A stretch of DNA of 64,000 nt from Craterostigma plantagineum (lineage: Eukaryota > Streptophyta > Magnoliopsida > Lamiales > Linderniaceae): positions 5,208,001 through 5,272,000 of the forward strand of contig JAPQWV010000001.1 in the NCBI GenBank assembly GCA_027422505.1, read 5' to 3'. Under the pieces are notes generated by a model, which was not told the origin of the DNA, searched no databases, and was given only the letters and a program-made list of their open reading frames with translations. Below are positions 32,785 to 44,591 of the stretch, piece after piece; position 1 is the stretch's first letter, and every line of letters starts with the position of its first letter. The position numbers and the translations under genes were made by a program.

Positions 32785-33245
32785 CGACTTCATCGAAACT
32801 CGAAAGCGATGACCCCTTAATTTTCTCAACAGGCGGTCTAAAACCTAGCAACCTCTCGCACTCGTCCATCCACTGTGTGATCGTCATCGGTTGGATCACA
32901 CCAGAGACATAACTACCATCTACAGGCAAACCCCACAAAGTTCCTACGTCATGTAAAGTAACGGTCGCCTCCCCGAAAAAAAAAATGAAACGTATGGGTC
33001 TCCTTCCTCCAACGCTCTACCAATGCTGTAATCAAATGAGGGTCAACCCTCTGCGACATACAGCTGTAGACGCTGTATAGACCCATATCATTCAACTTAT
33101 CTAATAAGCGATCGTGTAGAACATTCGGTGCTTCTCTCGTACACCACACAACATTCTCTAAGGACATAATCTTAATAGTCCTATCTATCGCACCCTCATC
33201 TAACAATAAATCCTTACTACGGCGATTTGACTGCATCGTCAACAC
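32785..33245 (-). pseudogene. MULE-2 plant-mobile-domain remnant
   Basis: From 33245 on the minus strand it reads MSLENVVWCTREAPNVL, LNDMGLYSVYSCM and DPHLITALVERWRKETHTFH. A frame break occurs at a poly-A run near 32985. The other frame then gives GEATVTLHDVGTLWGLPVDG and TQWMDECERLLGFRPP. These are PMD hallmarks. The frame beyond about 32790 is antisense to the transposase acidic block and is not PMD. The homopolymer frameshift shows it is inactive. Confidence 0.78.
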
Positions 33246-33399
33246 CGAACTATCAAAAGGCCTCTAAGAAGAATCCAAATCCATTCTACAGTAAAAAAAC
33301 GAAACCAAACAAATCAACAATAAAATAAAAAATGATGTAACAAACAGGCGTATTTCGGATCGTCAAATCGGTACCTAACCTGTTAATAATCGAGCATAG

Positions 33400-33720
33400 A
33401 GGCGTATTTCGAATCGTCGCGGGGCGACGGGTCGCGGGGGAGGAGCTCGTCGAGGCAGCAGCGTCGAGGAGCCGGGCAGCAGCAGGTGATGGCGGCGGTG
33501 TCAAGGAGCTGACGCGGCGGCGTCCAGGCGGATGCGTGGAGGAGGTGGCGACAGCGTCGAGACGGGCGGCGCTGGCGTCGAGGCGGGCGGCGTCGAACGG
33601 AAGGTGATGGCGGGGGCGTTGAGGAGGTGAACGCGGCGGCGTCGAGGATGCAGCAGCGTCGAGGGCGTCGAGGAGGCGGCGTCGAGCGTCTCTTCGTCTT
33701 CGTCTGTCGTCGTCGTCTTC
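33400..33720. repeat. GC-rich GCGTCGAGG-type irregular repeats in MULE-2
   Basis: About 320 bp with GGCGGCGTCGAGG and GCAGCGTCGAG words recurring more than ten times, in sharp contrast with the AT-rich surroundings. It lies on the 5' side of the PMD remnant. No domain is recognisable in any frame. Confidence 0.6.
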
Positions 33721-33894
33721 GATTAGATCTGGTTATTATAAACCAGATCTAACTCGTAAGAACTGCTTACGAGTTACGAGTTATAACTCGTAATAAATAC
33801 ATACGAGTTACGCCACCTCACGCTAACGCCAGCTAGGCGACGTAACTCTATGTAGTTCAGTTACATAACTTGTATAACAAACATACGAAATGCG

Positions 33895-33970
33895 GTATTT
33901 TATTAATGATTTCGTTTTTATGTTTATTTTCTTAATGCTTAATTTTTTTGTTAATTTTATTAAAAAAGCC
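33895..33970 (-). repeat. MULE-2 right terminal inverted repeat
   Basis: On the minus strand it starts GGCTTTTTTAATAAAATTAAC, close to the GGCTTTTTT start of MULE-1, and continues to CATTAATAAAATACCGC. Confidence 0.75.
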
Positions 33971-33979
33971 GCAAACATT

Positions 33980-35469
33980 ATTACAGCAAGAATTGATTGA
34001 TTCGTGCTTAAGTTAATATATCGCTCTTAAATATAGTTTTGTATAGAATGGTCAAATTGATGATATAATGTGTTGATTAAATTTATAACCCAATGAAATT
34101 TAACGGGCCACATAATATTGGTCACTATGATACACCTTTACAGCCCATTGTTCGAACATAGACCTGAGTTCAAGAACCAAGGTAATTATTACATTAATAT
34201 TATATTATTATTAATAATATTATTATTAAATACTACTTAGTCCGATGAGAGGATGCTTTTCAACTTAGATAGTTTGTCAGCATCCTTAAATGAGATAGCA
34301 ACCAAACAGTGTTGGCTTTAAATCCACTTTTCCAAATATACTTCATAAATAAAAGGTTGAAAGTAACGATTTTATATTACTATTTCTTTCATGTTTTTTC
34401 TTAGAAATAAAAAATCCACTAAATTTACTACAATTTTTATTAATGATTTAATATTCTTAGTTCTACTTATTATATTATGTAGCCATATAATTTGCAGATA
34501 ATCTCTGAAGTCCCAGCCACATATGTGATTTTTATATACACGTGGGCAATTAATATGTTGAGATATAGCAACGTAACATATTACAACGTGTCACACGTAG
34601 TCACGTCATTAGTCTCACAATTTTAACATTCAAATCTCATGTATATATTTGATCAATGATTTTTATACCTTATCCACATATATGGAAACTTCTTTTAATT
34701 AATTCGATCCCTAGTGAGATCTTTGTTATACATACGTCATGGGAATCTTGGATTATGTTAGTGCTCTAATCCATCGTCATCATAACGTGTTAGAACAAAA
34801 TATGAATCATCTTTTTATATATCATGAATCAAAATTAGTGATAATTGGAAAAAATAAATAATAAGTCATTAACTTTACATTTCAGATTGAGATTCAAATT
34901 CGATTTATACTAGACATAGTCGACGTGTATGAACTTTGTTGGTCAGTATATATTTGATCATTTTCCCATAAAAAATTGATAAGTTGAAAATCATACCAGG
35001 TATTTCATCTTCATGTCATCAACTATCAATATTTCCAACAGAGCTTTCGGCTTGTTTGATCGCAAATAGAATTGAAGATCGATCATATACCTAAGTTATT
35101 GATCATATATTGAAAATCAATATCTTTACTTAGCCGAAATTTACATTTATAAAACACAACACAATATATAATTGTTTACAAAAACAAATGCATCAATCAC
35201 GCAAACAAACTGCAAACATACTCCATCCACGAGTATTTCTTGTCTAAGACAAACTAACAAGTGTTTTCATTTTATTCACCACCTTGACAATTCAAATGAA
35301 TAATTAGCACAATCATCATATCTTATATAATTATCAAAATGTAGGAGGTCTTTAAATGCGCCACGTGTCCAATAATTAACTATCTAATAAAATGAAAAAT
35401 AAAAATAAAATTAACCGCCGACGTTGAAGGATATCACCCCCCACACACACACATATGTATATATATACA
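33980..35469. other. AT-rich intergenic region
   Basis: No gene seen. Simple CA and TA runs are present near 35440-35466. Confidence 0.5.
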
Positions 35470-35497
35470 CTAGTTTTTTGCCCGTGCATTGCACGGG
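35470..35497 (-). mobile_element. Helitron-like 3' terminus
   Basis: On the minus strand a perfect hairpin CCCGTGCAATGCACGGG is followed by CAAAAAA and CTAG, then T. A short GC-rich hairpin about 10 bases before CTAG/CTRR is the usual Helitron 3' end. I could not identify the matching TC 5' end to the right. A similar but degraded phrase (GCAATAAACTAGT) occurs near 35785 in the opposite orientation. Confidence 0.45.
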
Positions 35498-37534
35498 TCA
35501 TAATTATTTATAATCATTTTAAATCGGGTCAAGATAATTATTTTAAATCGATTATACAACTTAATTAACCATTTTTAATTAACTAATTGAAGAATCGATT
35601 TTTGATAAAACATGGGTTGTTTAGTTTTTTAGAAAGTGGGGTGATTTTATCAACGTCCTAAGAAATAATTAAATAAAAAAAATTAATGGACACGTGTCAA
35701 CACACAAGAAAACTACATTTAAATGTATATATAGAATTAAGTAAATAGATTTTACCAATTTTTTTTTATGTGCATTGGACCGGCAATAAACTAGTATTTT
35801 TTAATATAATAGTGTAACGAAGGACGATATAAAAGTGGATAGTTATCGTGCAATGATTCAAGCTATTGTACCGTGGAATGGGCATATCCTTCCCATTTCA
35901 TATATAATAAAATATACATATAATAAAATATACATATACACATATATTTATTTATTTAGACCATACATATGACTCGTTCCACTAATCTCTTGCCAGCAAC
36001 GCAAAATACCAACTCCTGCCAATGGATTTTCATTAAAAGCCAATCATGAATCATATTCGAGACGGCAAAGAAAAGCGATTTATTTGATATCAATCATTTC
36101 CATAGTAACATATCTCTAAACAATTTCATCAAAGGCGAAAAGCTCAGTTAAAGCCAAGAAACCTAAAATAAAAAAATGGTAAGAAAGCGAAAGTTCAGCA
36201 TATGTTCCATAATTTTAATCCAGTATATATCTAAGTATAATATATTTCGTTTGTCCACTTTCGAAAATTTCACATTACCTTATCTACTTTCAAGCTTGTA
36301 AATAGAGTTCTTGAGAAATGACAAAGTCCGTAGATGCATTTCATTATTTATTGAAACAAAATGTAAAAAAAAAGAAGTAAAATTTAATACGGTCATCTTT
36401 TATAACATAGTAAGACCGAAAAACATAAGAAAATTATATGAAAAATAAATCAGTTGATGAACTACGTTGAATTAAAATATATAAAAATTAAGTATAACAC
36501 ATATTTACTATATTTAAATTTCTCTTTCTCACACAAAAACGAGTGAGCAACTAGTATACTACCATGTGTCCTATACACGTCAATCGTTAATGAGTTGCTA
36601 GAAAATCTCAATATTTATTTTGAATTTTTGTGAAGAAGAAGCTGAACACTTATATATGGGAGGGACCCCAGTTGGGCGACAAGTATAACTTTTGCATTAC
36701 TCGCCTTCCTTTCTTTCTTTGATTCTTTATTTATCATTTATTTTCTTGAAATTTATCCAACACAACGCAACATACTTTGCTTTGAGGAGCTCTTGAATGT
36801 CCGAGATTTCGAAATCTTTGTTTCTCGAAGAAGAATATGCCATCTATGTTTTGAGTATTTTTTGTGCAGATAATATTCCTTGCAGGCTTTGGAAGGTCAT
36901 CATTGCTTGCTCATTGGATGTATTTGGCAGTAAGTTACTAATCTTCTTATTCTTCTTTTTTTCTTTCTATTTTTATTCTTCAAAATGCGTTTATGGGAGC
37001 TCAATCTGTGCTTGAAACGATGCTGAAGAAAGGTTTATTGACATAGTTCTTAATTCATTTTGGGATTATTGAGAAATAGTGGTTCTTGGTGATGAAGTTC
37101 AGCAGATTGTAATATAGGGCTGTTCTGTTATGGTAGTTTGTTACTTTGTTCTTGTCTCTGCTATTCTATTACAATATTTAGGCTTTTGTAAGATAATTTT
37201 TCGTTCGAAATTACCATTGCATCTGCAAATTGTGGTCTTGGCCATGTGAGCTGGAAAATCTCATAGCCGTAGATGCTCAAAAAGTCAGCATTTTTCTGGG
37301 GTGAAAATACGAATGTCGTTCTAATTTCTTATACTTCGAACTACTTCATTGCAGAATCCATGGCAGATCAGTTTCTGTTTGAATGGATCGAGCTTTTTTG
37401 AAATGATTTCAATTGAATATGAATTGCAGGTGCAGAGACACCCTATATAATTCTTGCCTTGATCATCGAGACAACATACTTTGTTCGCAGAGACACCCTA
37501 TATAATCCAAGTCTTACGATCGCTTCAGCCTCAA
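35498..37534. other. Intergenic region and probable 5' UTR of the lipid kinase gene
   Basis: AT-rich DNA up to about 36700. Between about 36700 and 37534 there are pyrimidine-rich and splice-like sequences, and two copies of AGAGACACCCTATATAATYC (about 37434 and 37491). This part may contain a 5' UTR intron. A 72-codon frame at 36797 has no recognisable domain and I do not call it coding. Confidence 0.45.
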
Positions 37535-40500
37535 ATGTCTCCGAGTAGTCCATCTTCATCGCTCATAAGCAGCGATAGCTCTGTCTCGAGTTGCAGTTAG
37601 CTTTCTTTTCTTTCTCCCTTTTCTCTCTTTTTCTTTTGCATTACATTCCTCAGTTTCTGACATCTCCTTTTTCGTTTACACAGGCGATATTTCAGTCGAG
37701 GCAAGCTCTTGCGATAGGTAAATCATCATCAGTTTGTTTCGAAAGATTTTGCGATTATTTTCCCTGGCGGGCTCTAACTTAAAAAATCTATTTTCTCGAT
37801 TTTTTTTCAGGGATTTCGGAGATGAAGAAAGCAGCAGTACAGAGGATTCGAGCTCGAGCTCTTCGTCGAATGCGCTCGACTTGGACTTTTCGGTTAGTAA
37901 GCCTAAAGGCGTCGACGAAAATGGTTATTCGTTGACCGATATCATAGACGGAGACCTTTTGCAAACCCATTTGAACGACGAATTGGACGTCGACTTTTGG
38001 ATTCCGCCCCAGCCCTTAAACGAAGAAAATTACGATGAGTTAGGCCCTCGAAAGCTCGAGTTTAAAGACGAAAAAATCATGGCTTTGGAGAACGTTAAGA
38101 ACGGGAGGTTTAAGGGCCACGTGGGGCGCCTTTTCCGGTCGGCGGGCGTCGATTTTCTTGGAATTTACGGTGAGAATTGGGTTGATAAAGTCACCTCTTT
38201 GTCATGGGAAGCTGCTTCTTTCGTAAAGCCCAATACTGCAATGGATACCGAGGGATATGTGAAGGTTAAATGCGTGGCAACGGGGCGGCCCTCGCAAAGG
38301 TATCTTCCATTCGATCGATACCGTTTATTTTTTTCCGGGTTAAATTATTTTTTTCAGTCTTGTAATTTGGAGGGATGACTTTATAGGGACATTGAATATA
38401 CGGGGTGGGGTAGTATGAGGACATAACTTCCAAATTAAGCAATTTAGGGGACATTATACGCAGAACCCTAGATTTTGTCCGTAGATTGCTTAATTCTGAA
38501 AGTTATTGTCCGTATAATGCCAATTCGCTGGAATCCTAGATTGTTTAATCCTTCTTTCGCTCCGACTATTGAATTTTTCTGTTGAAAATATAATGTGCGT
38601 TTGATTTGGGCAGTAAAGTGATCAAAGGCCTCGTCTTCAAGAAGCATGCTGCTCACAAACACATGCCCACGAGCTATCGGAACCCGAGACTGCTTCTGAT
38701 CAATGGCTCGCTCGATCTTTCTTCCGATGAGTTATCGTCTTTCGAATCCATCGATCAGGTAATAAAAAAAGAAATAGGAAAGACAATTGAAGCATCGTTT
38801 ATTTGGCCTTTGCCTGACATGTAAATAGTCCATTTTGACAGGAAAAAGACAGCTTAAGGCCCATCATGGAGATGATAGAAAAGGACCAGCCGAACGTTAT
38901 CTTAGTCGAAAAGTCTGTTTCTCGGGATATTCAAGAATCTATCCTCGAGAAAGGGATGACTTTAATCGTCGATATGAGGCTTCGTCGGCAGCAAAGGGTC
39001 GCTAGCTGCATAGGTTCTGCTGTCCCATCTTCAGAAGAAGCTGTAACGGGTCAGCAGCTTAAGCAGTGCGAATCTTTTTACGTCGAAAAGTACGTCGAAG
39101 AGCACGATTTTATTACAGAGGGAGGTGGTAAGAAGCCCATCAAGACTTTGATGTTCCTCGAGGGCTCTCCTAATAGGCGCGCCTGCACAGTAAGTCGTCG
39201 AGCGATATTTTTCCTCTTCTTTTTATTAATTTATGGACCTTTTTTTTACTTCTTGGGAATCTTACAGGTTCTGCTGATGGGGGATAGAAGCAGCGAATTG
39301 AAGAGAATCAAACGTATAGTTCGAATTGCGGTGAACATGGCTTATCACTCGATCCTCGAGACTTCTTTTCTTATGGATCAAAGTGCAATGTTTTCTTCCA
39401 TCTATTCATCGGAGGTTGTCAACCTATCTTTCGTAAAGAAATCGCCCATATTCGATGGAGATGTCGAAGAATCGTCTGTTTGCGATGTTCCCATTACTGA
39501 TGGCACCGATGCAATAGGACCAAACGTTGCAATCGAACGAGTCGAAAACAATAACTCGTCCGTTGATGTAATAAGCCAAAGTGGTGGAATTCAGACAGAG
39601 GTTGACGATGATGATGATGAGGAGGATGAAGGAAAGCCAAAACTTGGATGTGATGAAGGTAATGAGGTTAACAGCGAGCATATGGATGATCCCACGATGT
39701 CTTTTTCAGACACGTGGGTCCCACATGATAGCGACAAACAGCGTACCATTGGTAAGAACGAGCGCAGTTCGGAGCGTATTTTGGTCGTAATGTCCGCCCG
39801 AAATGCTGAAAAAGGCGCTATATGTAATCATAGCCATTTCTCTCGCATTAAGTTCTACAGAAGCCTCGACGCTCCGCTCGGAGAGCTCTTGCGCGGCCAT
39901 TTGCTGAATCAGGTTATTTGTCGTAATCCCGAGCTTTTCTTCAGCGTTTTTCAGGGATTTCATTGCATTACGTGCGGGGAATCGAACGAGTCCCATGTCT
40001 ATCACTATGCACATCACGACAAGCAGCTCACGATCAAAGTCAAACAGCTTCGTGCGAGCGAATGCCTGCCCGGGGGAAATATTTGGATGTGGGGGCGTTT
40101 TGGTCATTATACGTTCCAAGAAGAAAATGCAAGCACGAAGCTAGCGAAGAGGGTCCCACTGTCGTCCGATACCGAGAGGCTATCTTTCGGGAAATTTTTG
40201 GAGCTCAGCTTCGCAAACTTCGAACACTCTATTCATCGCGATTTCTTCTACTTCTTCGGGTACGTCCGTATTTCTCTCTTGGTCGAATTTCGCAAAGAAG
40301 CCATACTTTTATTTCTTACGTCTTTCTGGTAATAAATGCAGACTTGGCCCGATGGTTGCAATGTTCAAGTACTCGCCATTTGCGACTCATTCGATCTCTC
40401 TACCGCCCCAAAAGATGGATTTCGACTCTAATATTCGAGGAGAGCTTCTCAAGGATGAATTCGAAAGGGCACATATCGACGGGATTTCTATGTTTCTCGA

Positions 40501-43369
40501 CGTCGAAAATTCTCTGAAAGAACTAAAGGCAAAAGTCGACATTCGAGACGTTTTGGCGATGCTTGAGCAAGATAAGGCCCGATTCGAGGCGAATTTGAAA
40601 AGCGACGCCAAGGATTATTCTGTGCATAGGCTCGTAAGCTTGAACCGAGCAAGGCTCGACCTTCTCCTCGAAGCGTACGTATGGGACCGACGAATATCCA
40701 CACTAAAGTCCTCCGATTTCAAGGCGCTCGAATATAAAGAGGAGAGTATCGCCGTCGAATACGCCGACGGCGAAAATTCTCTGCGCTTCGAAAATAATTC
40801 TTCGTTATCCCTCCAAGTTTCGACTGATGGAGATAATCTCGTCGTTCATGATATACGCATTCACACAAGTTCGAACGACGACGGCGCTCTTGTCTCTAAT
40901 GGTAATGAACACTCATGTCCATGTTCGGGCGAAGGTGAGGATGAAGACGATAAAAGACGAATTTGGGCTCCTTTCGAAGACATCAGAAACGAGTACATGG
41001 AAGTTTTACGAAGAGGCTACTTACCGAAAATCGAGTCTTTCGGCAGCTACGGTTCGGAATCTTTCGTTCAGAAAATCATCGTAGATGAAAGCTCGAGGCT
41101 ACACATCCCTTTATGTAAGGACAATATCGTCTCTGACTACGAAGACCAGCCGTCGAGCGTAATCGCGTGCGCTTTGGCGCTTTTGAAAGATGTAATACCT
41201 TGTGAGGTCGACGGCGCGACGAAAGGGAGAGGAAGCGAAGCTTCGAAGAGCCTAGCGAGGATATTCTCTCTTACTCCTCGTTCTGATTCTTTCGACGGCG
41301 TAGAATATCTGGACCCGTCGTCCGTTTCGAGCGGGGCCCACCACCCAGAAATCTCGATGGGGTTTTCGAAGTACCCATCGAAGAGGAAGTACTCGGTGGT
41401 TTGTCTCTACGCTAATGAGTTTCGTAAGCTGAGAGACCGTTCTTGCCCCTCCGAGGTCGACTTCATCGCGTGCCTCAGCCGCTGCGAGAATTGGGACGCA
41501 AAGGGCGGTAAGAGCGGGTCGTTCTTCGCAAAAACGCTGGACGGTCGCTTCATCATTAAGGGAATTAAGAGGATAGAGCTCGAATCCTTCACGAAGTTCG
41601 CCGAAAACTACTTCGAGTACATGAATCAGTGCTACGAGCTGGGAAATCAGACTTGCCTCGCCAAGATCCTCGGCATATATCAGGTGGGATTCGTGTTTTT
41701 TTTTTGATTTTTTCGTTGGCATTTTCGTGATTTTTTGCTAATGTCGATCTTTAAAAAGGTCGTAATAAGGGCGACGAACGGCGCAAAGGAGACGAGGCAC
41801 GACCTCGTGGTGATGGAGAATCTCTCCTTCGGTCGGAGCCCGAGGAGGCAGTACGATCTAAAAGGCGCACTCCACGCTCGGCTCAACGTCTCTGGGAACG
41901 ATGATTCGGGAGAAGTTCTCCTCGACCAAAATTTCGTCAATGACGTCAACACTCTGCCGCTCTACGTAAGCAGCAGCTCGAAGAGGAATCTCCAGCGCGC
42001 GGTGTACAACGACACCAATTTCCTCAATGTGAGTTTGGGTTGCTTCGAATATTTTATATTTGCCGTTTATTCTAGCCTTAACTACGTTTTTTCGTAATAC
42101 CCAACTCAGGGGTACAAGACGCTAACTTTCAAAATCAAAGTAATCTAAGTACGCAATGCGTTGAAAACCTTGAGGGTGCGTTTGGTATGTGAAATCCAAC
42201 GCGGAAAAGAAAAGGAAAATGTTATGATGCGCATCGGATCATTGTACATTGCGCTTTGCATGTCGTACCATGATAGATTTTCTTTTCTTTCCCAAAGCGA
42301 ATCTGCATACCAAACGCTTCCTAAATTTCTTAAATTTTGACCTTGCCGGTTGGGTGTCTCAAATGACACTAACTTTCAAAATTGAAACAGCGTAGCTGCG
42401 TCCTTAAATTGCGAAAGATAGTGTCCTCAAATTGCAACCTCGTAAGTTGGTTCTTGAAGGACCCTAAGCTGCAAAGTCGAAGCAACGCAATTGCGTCCTT
42501 AAATCGCTCGATTTTTTAAAGTTATTGTACTTACATTGCAACCTCGTAAGTTGGGCGTTATGAAAAAACATTTAAAAATTGAAGCAACTTTAAGGGCGCA
42601 ATGCATTTGAAAACTTAATTGCATCCTTAAATTACTCCAATTTTTAAATTGGTGTCCTTAACGTACCGCCTAGACTTACAGGACGGAAAAAGTCTGCTTA
42701 AACTTTTGAAGTTGGTGTTCTTAAATTGCAACATCGTAAGTTGGTATCCTGAAGGACGCTAACTTTCAAAATCGATGCAATATAAAGACGCATGCACCTA
42801 ACTGTTTCATTAAATTGCTTTAAATTTCAGTATTCTCAAATTGCAATCTTTAAAATAGGGTTTCCTGAAAGTACCATTCCCTAACTTACGGCACGGAATT
42901 GCCTGGCAATTGCACGAATGGATAGGGCTAAAATCGGTCTTTAAACCATTTTTTTTGTCAGTCGATCAACGTGATGGACTACTCTCTGCTTGTCGGAGTC
43001 GACACGCAACGCAACGACATGTCGTGCGGAATCATAGACTACCTAAGACAGTACACATGGGACAAGCAGCTCGAGAATTGGGTCAAGTCTTCCCTCGTCG
43101 TCCCCAAAAACCAACTCCCGACCATAATATCTCCCATAGAATACAAGAAAAGGTTTCGAAAGTTCATAAACGCGCACTTCTTGAGCGTCCCCGACCACTG
43201 GTGTAACCGAAGTGGGGCCTGCCCCTACGGGCTTCGGGGGCCTGAAGGGTGCGGAAACGGCCCGTTGTCAAGTAAGAAAACGCCGAAGAGAGGCAAGTGT
43301 TACGATGATTGCGCTCATGCGACGGCCCACGGAGGGTTACGACGATGGAGTCATCATCTTGTCTACTGA
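37535..43369 (+). CDS. FAB1C/D-type 1-phosphatidylinositol-3-phosphate 5-kinase, nine exons
   Basis: Exons by GT/AG and continuous frame: 37535-37595, 37684-37717, 37811-38299, 38614-38758, 38842-39189, 39268-40259, 40342-41683, 41759-42028, 42962-43369. The product is 1,362 residues. It phosphorylates PtdIns3P to PtdIns(3,5)P2 on endosomal and vacuolar membranes. The chaperonin-like (CCT) domain is at about 195-430 (VFKKHAAHKHMPTSYRNPRL, MAYHSILETSFL). The Cys-rich region is at about 545-640 (CNHSHFSRIKFY, HCITCGES). The C-terminal PIPK kinase is at about 1035-1320 (FIIKGIKRIELESF, QYDLKG, SINVMDYSLLVGVD, GIIDYLRQYTWDKQLE). There is no FYVE finger, as in Arabidopsis FAB1C/FAB1D and unlike FAB1A/B. 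The N-terminal start is the first ATG in frame, so an upstream exon is possible. It looks intact. Confidence 0.88.
42029..42961. repeat. Intron 8 of the lipid kinase gene with diverged internal repeats
   Basis: A 933-bp intron, much longer than its neighbours. It contains about five or six diverged direct copies of a phrase such as TGCGTCCTTAAATTGC...TTGCAACCTCGTAAGTTGG. No coding content. Confidence 0.6.
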
Positions 43370-43925
43370 TGAGCTTTCGCTGTAATGGCTCTATGTTTTT
43401 TTTTTTCTATGTGCATTATATTTTGGTCATTTGGTGTATATTCTTGAGCAATTGAAGACATGTGCAATCTTCTATGTATATGGTCATATCATATGCTTTT
43501 TTGTTGTATATTTTTCACAAAGGATTGGTACATAATGATTTAAAACCATGGTATGGGTTATTCTATAGGGTTAATTTGGATACAAACAAAACGTACGTAA
43601 GATAAAATTTTCGACGATTCGAAAATAATGATAAAATAATTTGGTCCTCCGAGTCACGTCGATGTGATATGTCCCCCCTTTCCAATATACTAATAATAAG
43701 GTCAGCAATAATTCAACTCAAATTATTAATTTCCCTGTTTGTCACTTTGCATTATCCCATCTCCTTCTCCTCTTGCCTTGTATTGTACGTGACATTATTT
43801 ACATTTTGACAGCTAAATTTTTTGTTAAATAATCACCCAACATACATCATAACTGAAACACCACAAATTAACTAGATCAACTTTATCTCTTTCCTTCTCT
43901 CCAAAAGCTCCTCATAAGAAAATCC
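43370..43925. other. Intergenic region
   Basis: 3' flank of the lipid kinase gene and promoter region of the DUF688 gene. A pyrimidine-rich stretch CTTTCCTTCTCTCC at about 43890 probably lies in the 5' UTR. No other feature seen. Confidence 0.5.
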
Positions 43926-44591
43926 ATGGCTTCAAGTTCTAACACACCAATATCACAAACGAAAAGTCAAGACAGCTCAATCTCCCGACAAAGATTCAAA
44001 CCAAGAAACCCTCGAACTCCATTGTCGTTTTCCTCAGCTTCGTCTCGATCGAATTCATGCGATTCAACGTCTTCATTTTCATTCAACGAGGACGATTTGT
44101 TGAGTAATCACAGCCCCAAAACTCCTCTCAAGTTCAAAGGGATACCATTTTCTTGGGAAGATAACCCTGGAGTTCCAAAGGCTCGAAGCTTGAAGATCAT
44201 CAAGAGAGAGAAAAGTTCAGCCACCACAGAAGACGATCATCGCCGCCGCCGCCACCACCTCCTTCTTCCATTGCCGCCGGTGAAGTCTATGCATGTAATA
44301 AACAGTCAAGAAGTGATGAACCCAGTCGGAAAGTATAGCAAGTTGAGGAAAGATCCATTCTTTGCGGCATTAGTTGAGTGTTCAAAGGATGAACCTGATG
44401 ATGATGATCTTGGTAATAATAAGACCTTGAAGGGCAGTTCCAAGAAAGGGTTTATTACGAGGAGTTTAAGTGAGAGACTTGGCTTCGCCAATGTTTATGC
44501 TTCTTGTAAGAGTGCTTGCGATGTCTCGGATTCGAGCGTTTATGTACCTGTGAAGCCACGCCCTCATTATCTTCTTAATCGCCACTATTGA
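43926..44591 (+). CDS. DUF688 family protein, intronless
   Basis: 221 residues. The Ser-rich N terminus (to about 65) is followed by the family signature TPLKFKGIPFSWEDNPGVPK at about 66-85, a His/Arg/Pro-rich linker, and DPFFAALVECSKDEPDDDD at about 140-158. The C terminus has FITRSLSERLGFANVYASC. The SWEDxPGxPK box with a later DPF..AL.EC box is typical of plant DUF688 proteins, whose biochemical role is unknown. It is basic with an acidic cluster, and no signal or membrane segment is seen. The ATG at 43926 has a good plant context (AAATCCATGGC). The reading frame is intact. Confidence 0.7.
   Translation: MASSSNTPISQTKSQDSSISRQRFKPRNPRTPLSFSSASSRSNSCDSTSSFSFNEDDLLSNHSPKTPLKFKGIPFSWEDNPGVPKARSLKIIKREKSSATTEDDHRRRRHHLLLPLPPVKSMHVINSQEVMNPVGKYSKLRKDPFFAALVECSKDEPDDDDLGNNKTLKGSSKKGFITRSLSERLGFANVYASCKSACDVSDSSVYVPVKPRPHYLLNRHY

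Larger units (their letters stand above)
31528..33970. mobile_element. MULE-2: small deleted Mutator-like element with transposase and PMD fragments
   Basis: The left end (31528-31605) and right end (33970-33895, minus strand) share GG(T/C)(A/T)TTTTTA then CATTAATAAAATAC, a TIR of about 77 bp. Flanking 9-mers are ACAAACATT (31519-31527) and GCAAACATT (33971-33979), matching at 8 of 9. Inside the TIRs are many copies of TAACTCGTA / TACGAGTTA in both orientations (31.6-32.06 kb and 33.73-33.87 kb). The interior holds a transposase N-terminal fragment on the plus strand facing a PMD fragment on the minus strand, with the transposase core missing. It is an internally deleted, non-autonomous derivative. 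Confidence 0.8.

Noticed and set aside
32556..32912. 118-codon plus-strand frame as an independent acidic protein
   Set aside because: The first part is the acidic block of a MULE transposase; the second part is antisense PMD. It is a deletion fusion, not a gene.
36797..37015. 72-codon frame upstream of the lipid kinase as a first exon
   Set aside because: No similarity to FAB1 N termini and no splice junction that keeps frame with the next exon; more likely 5' UTR or intron.
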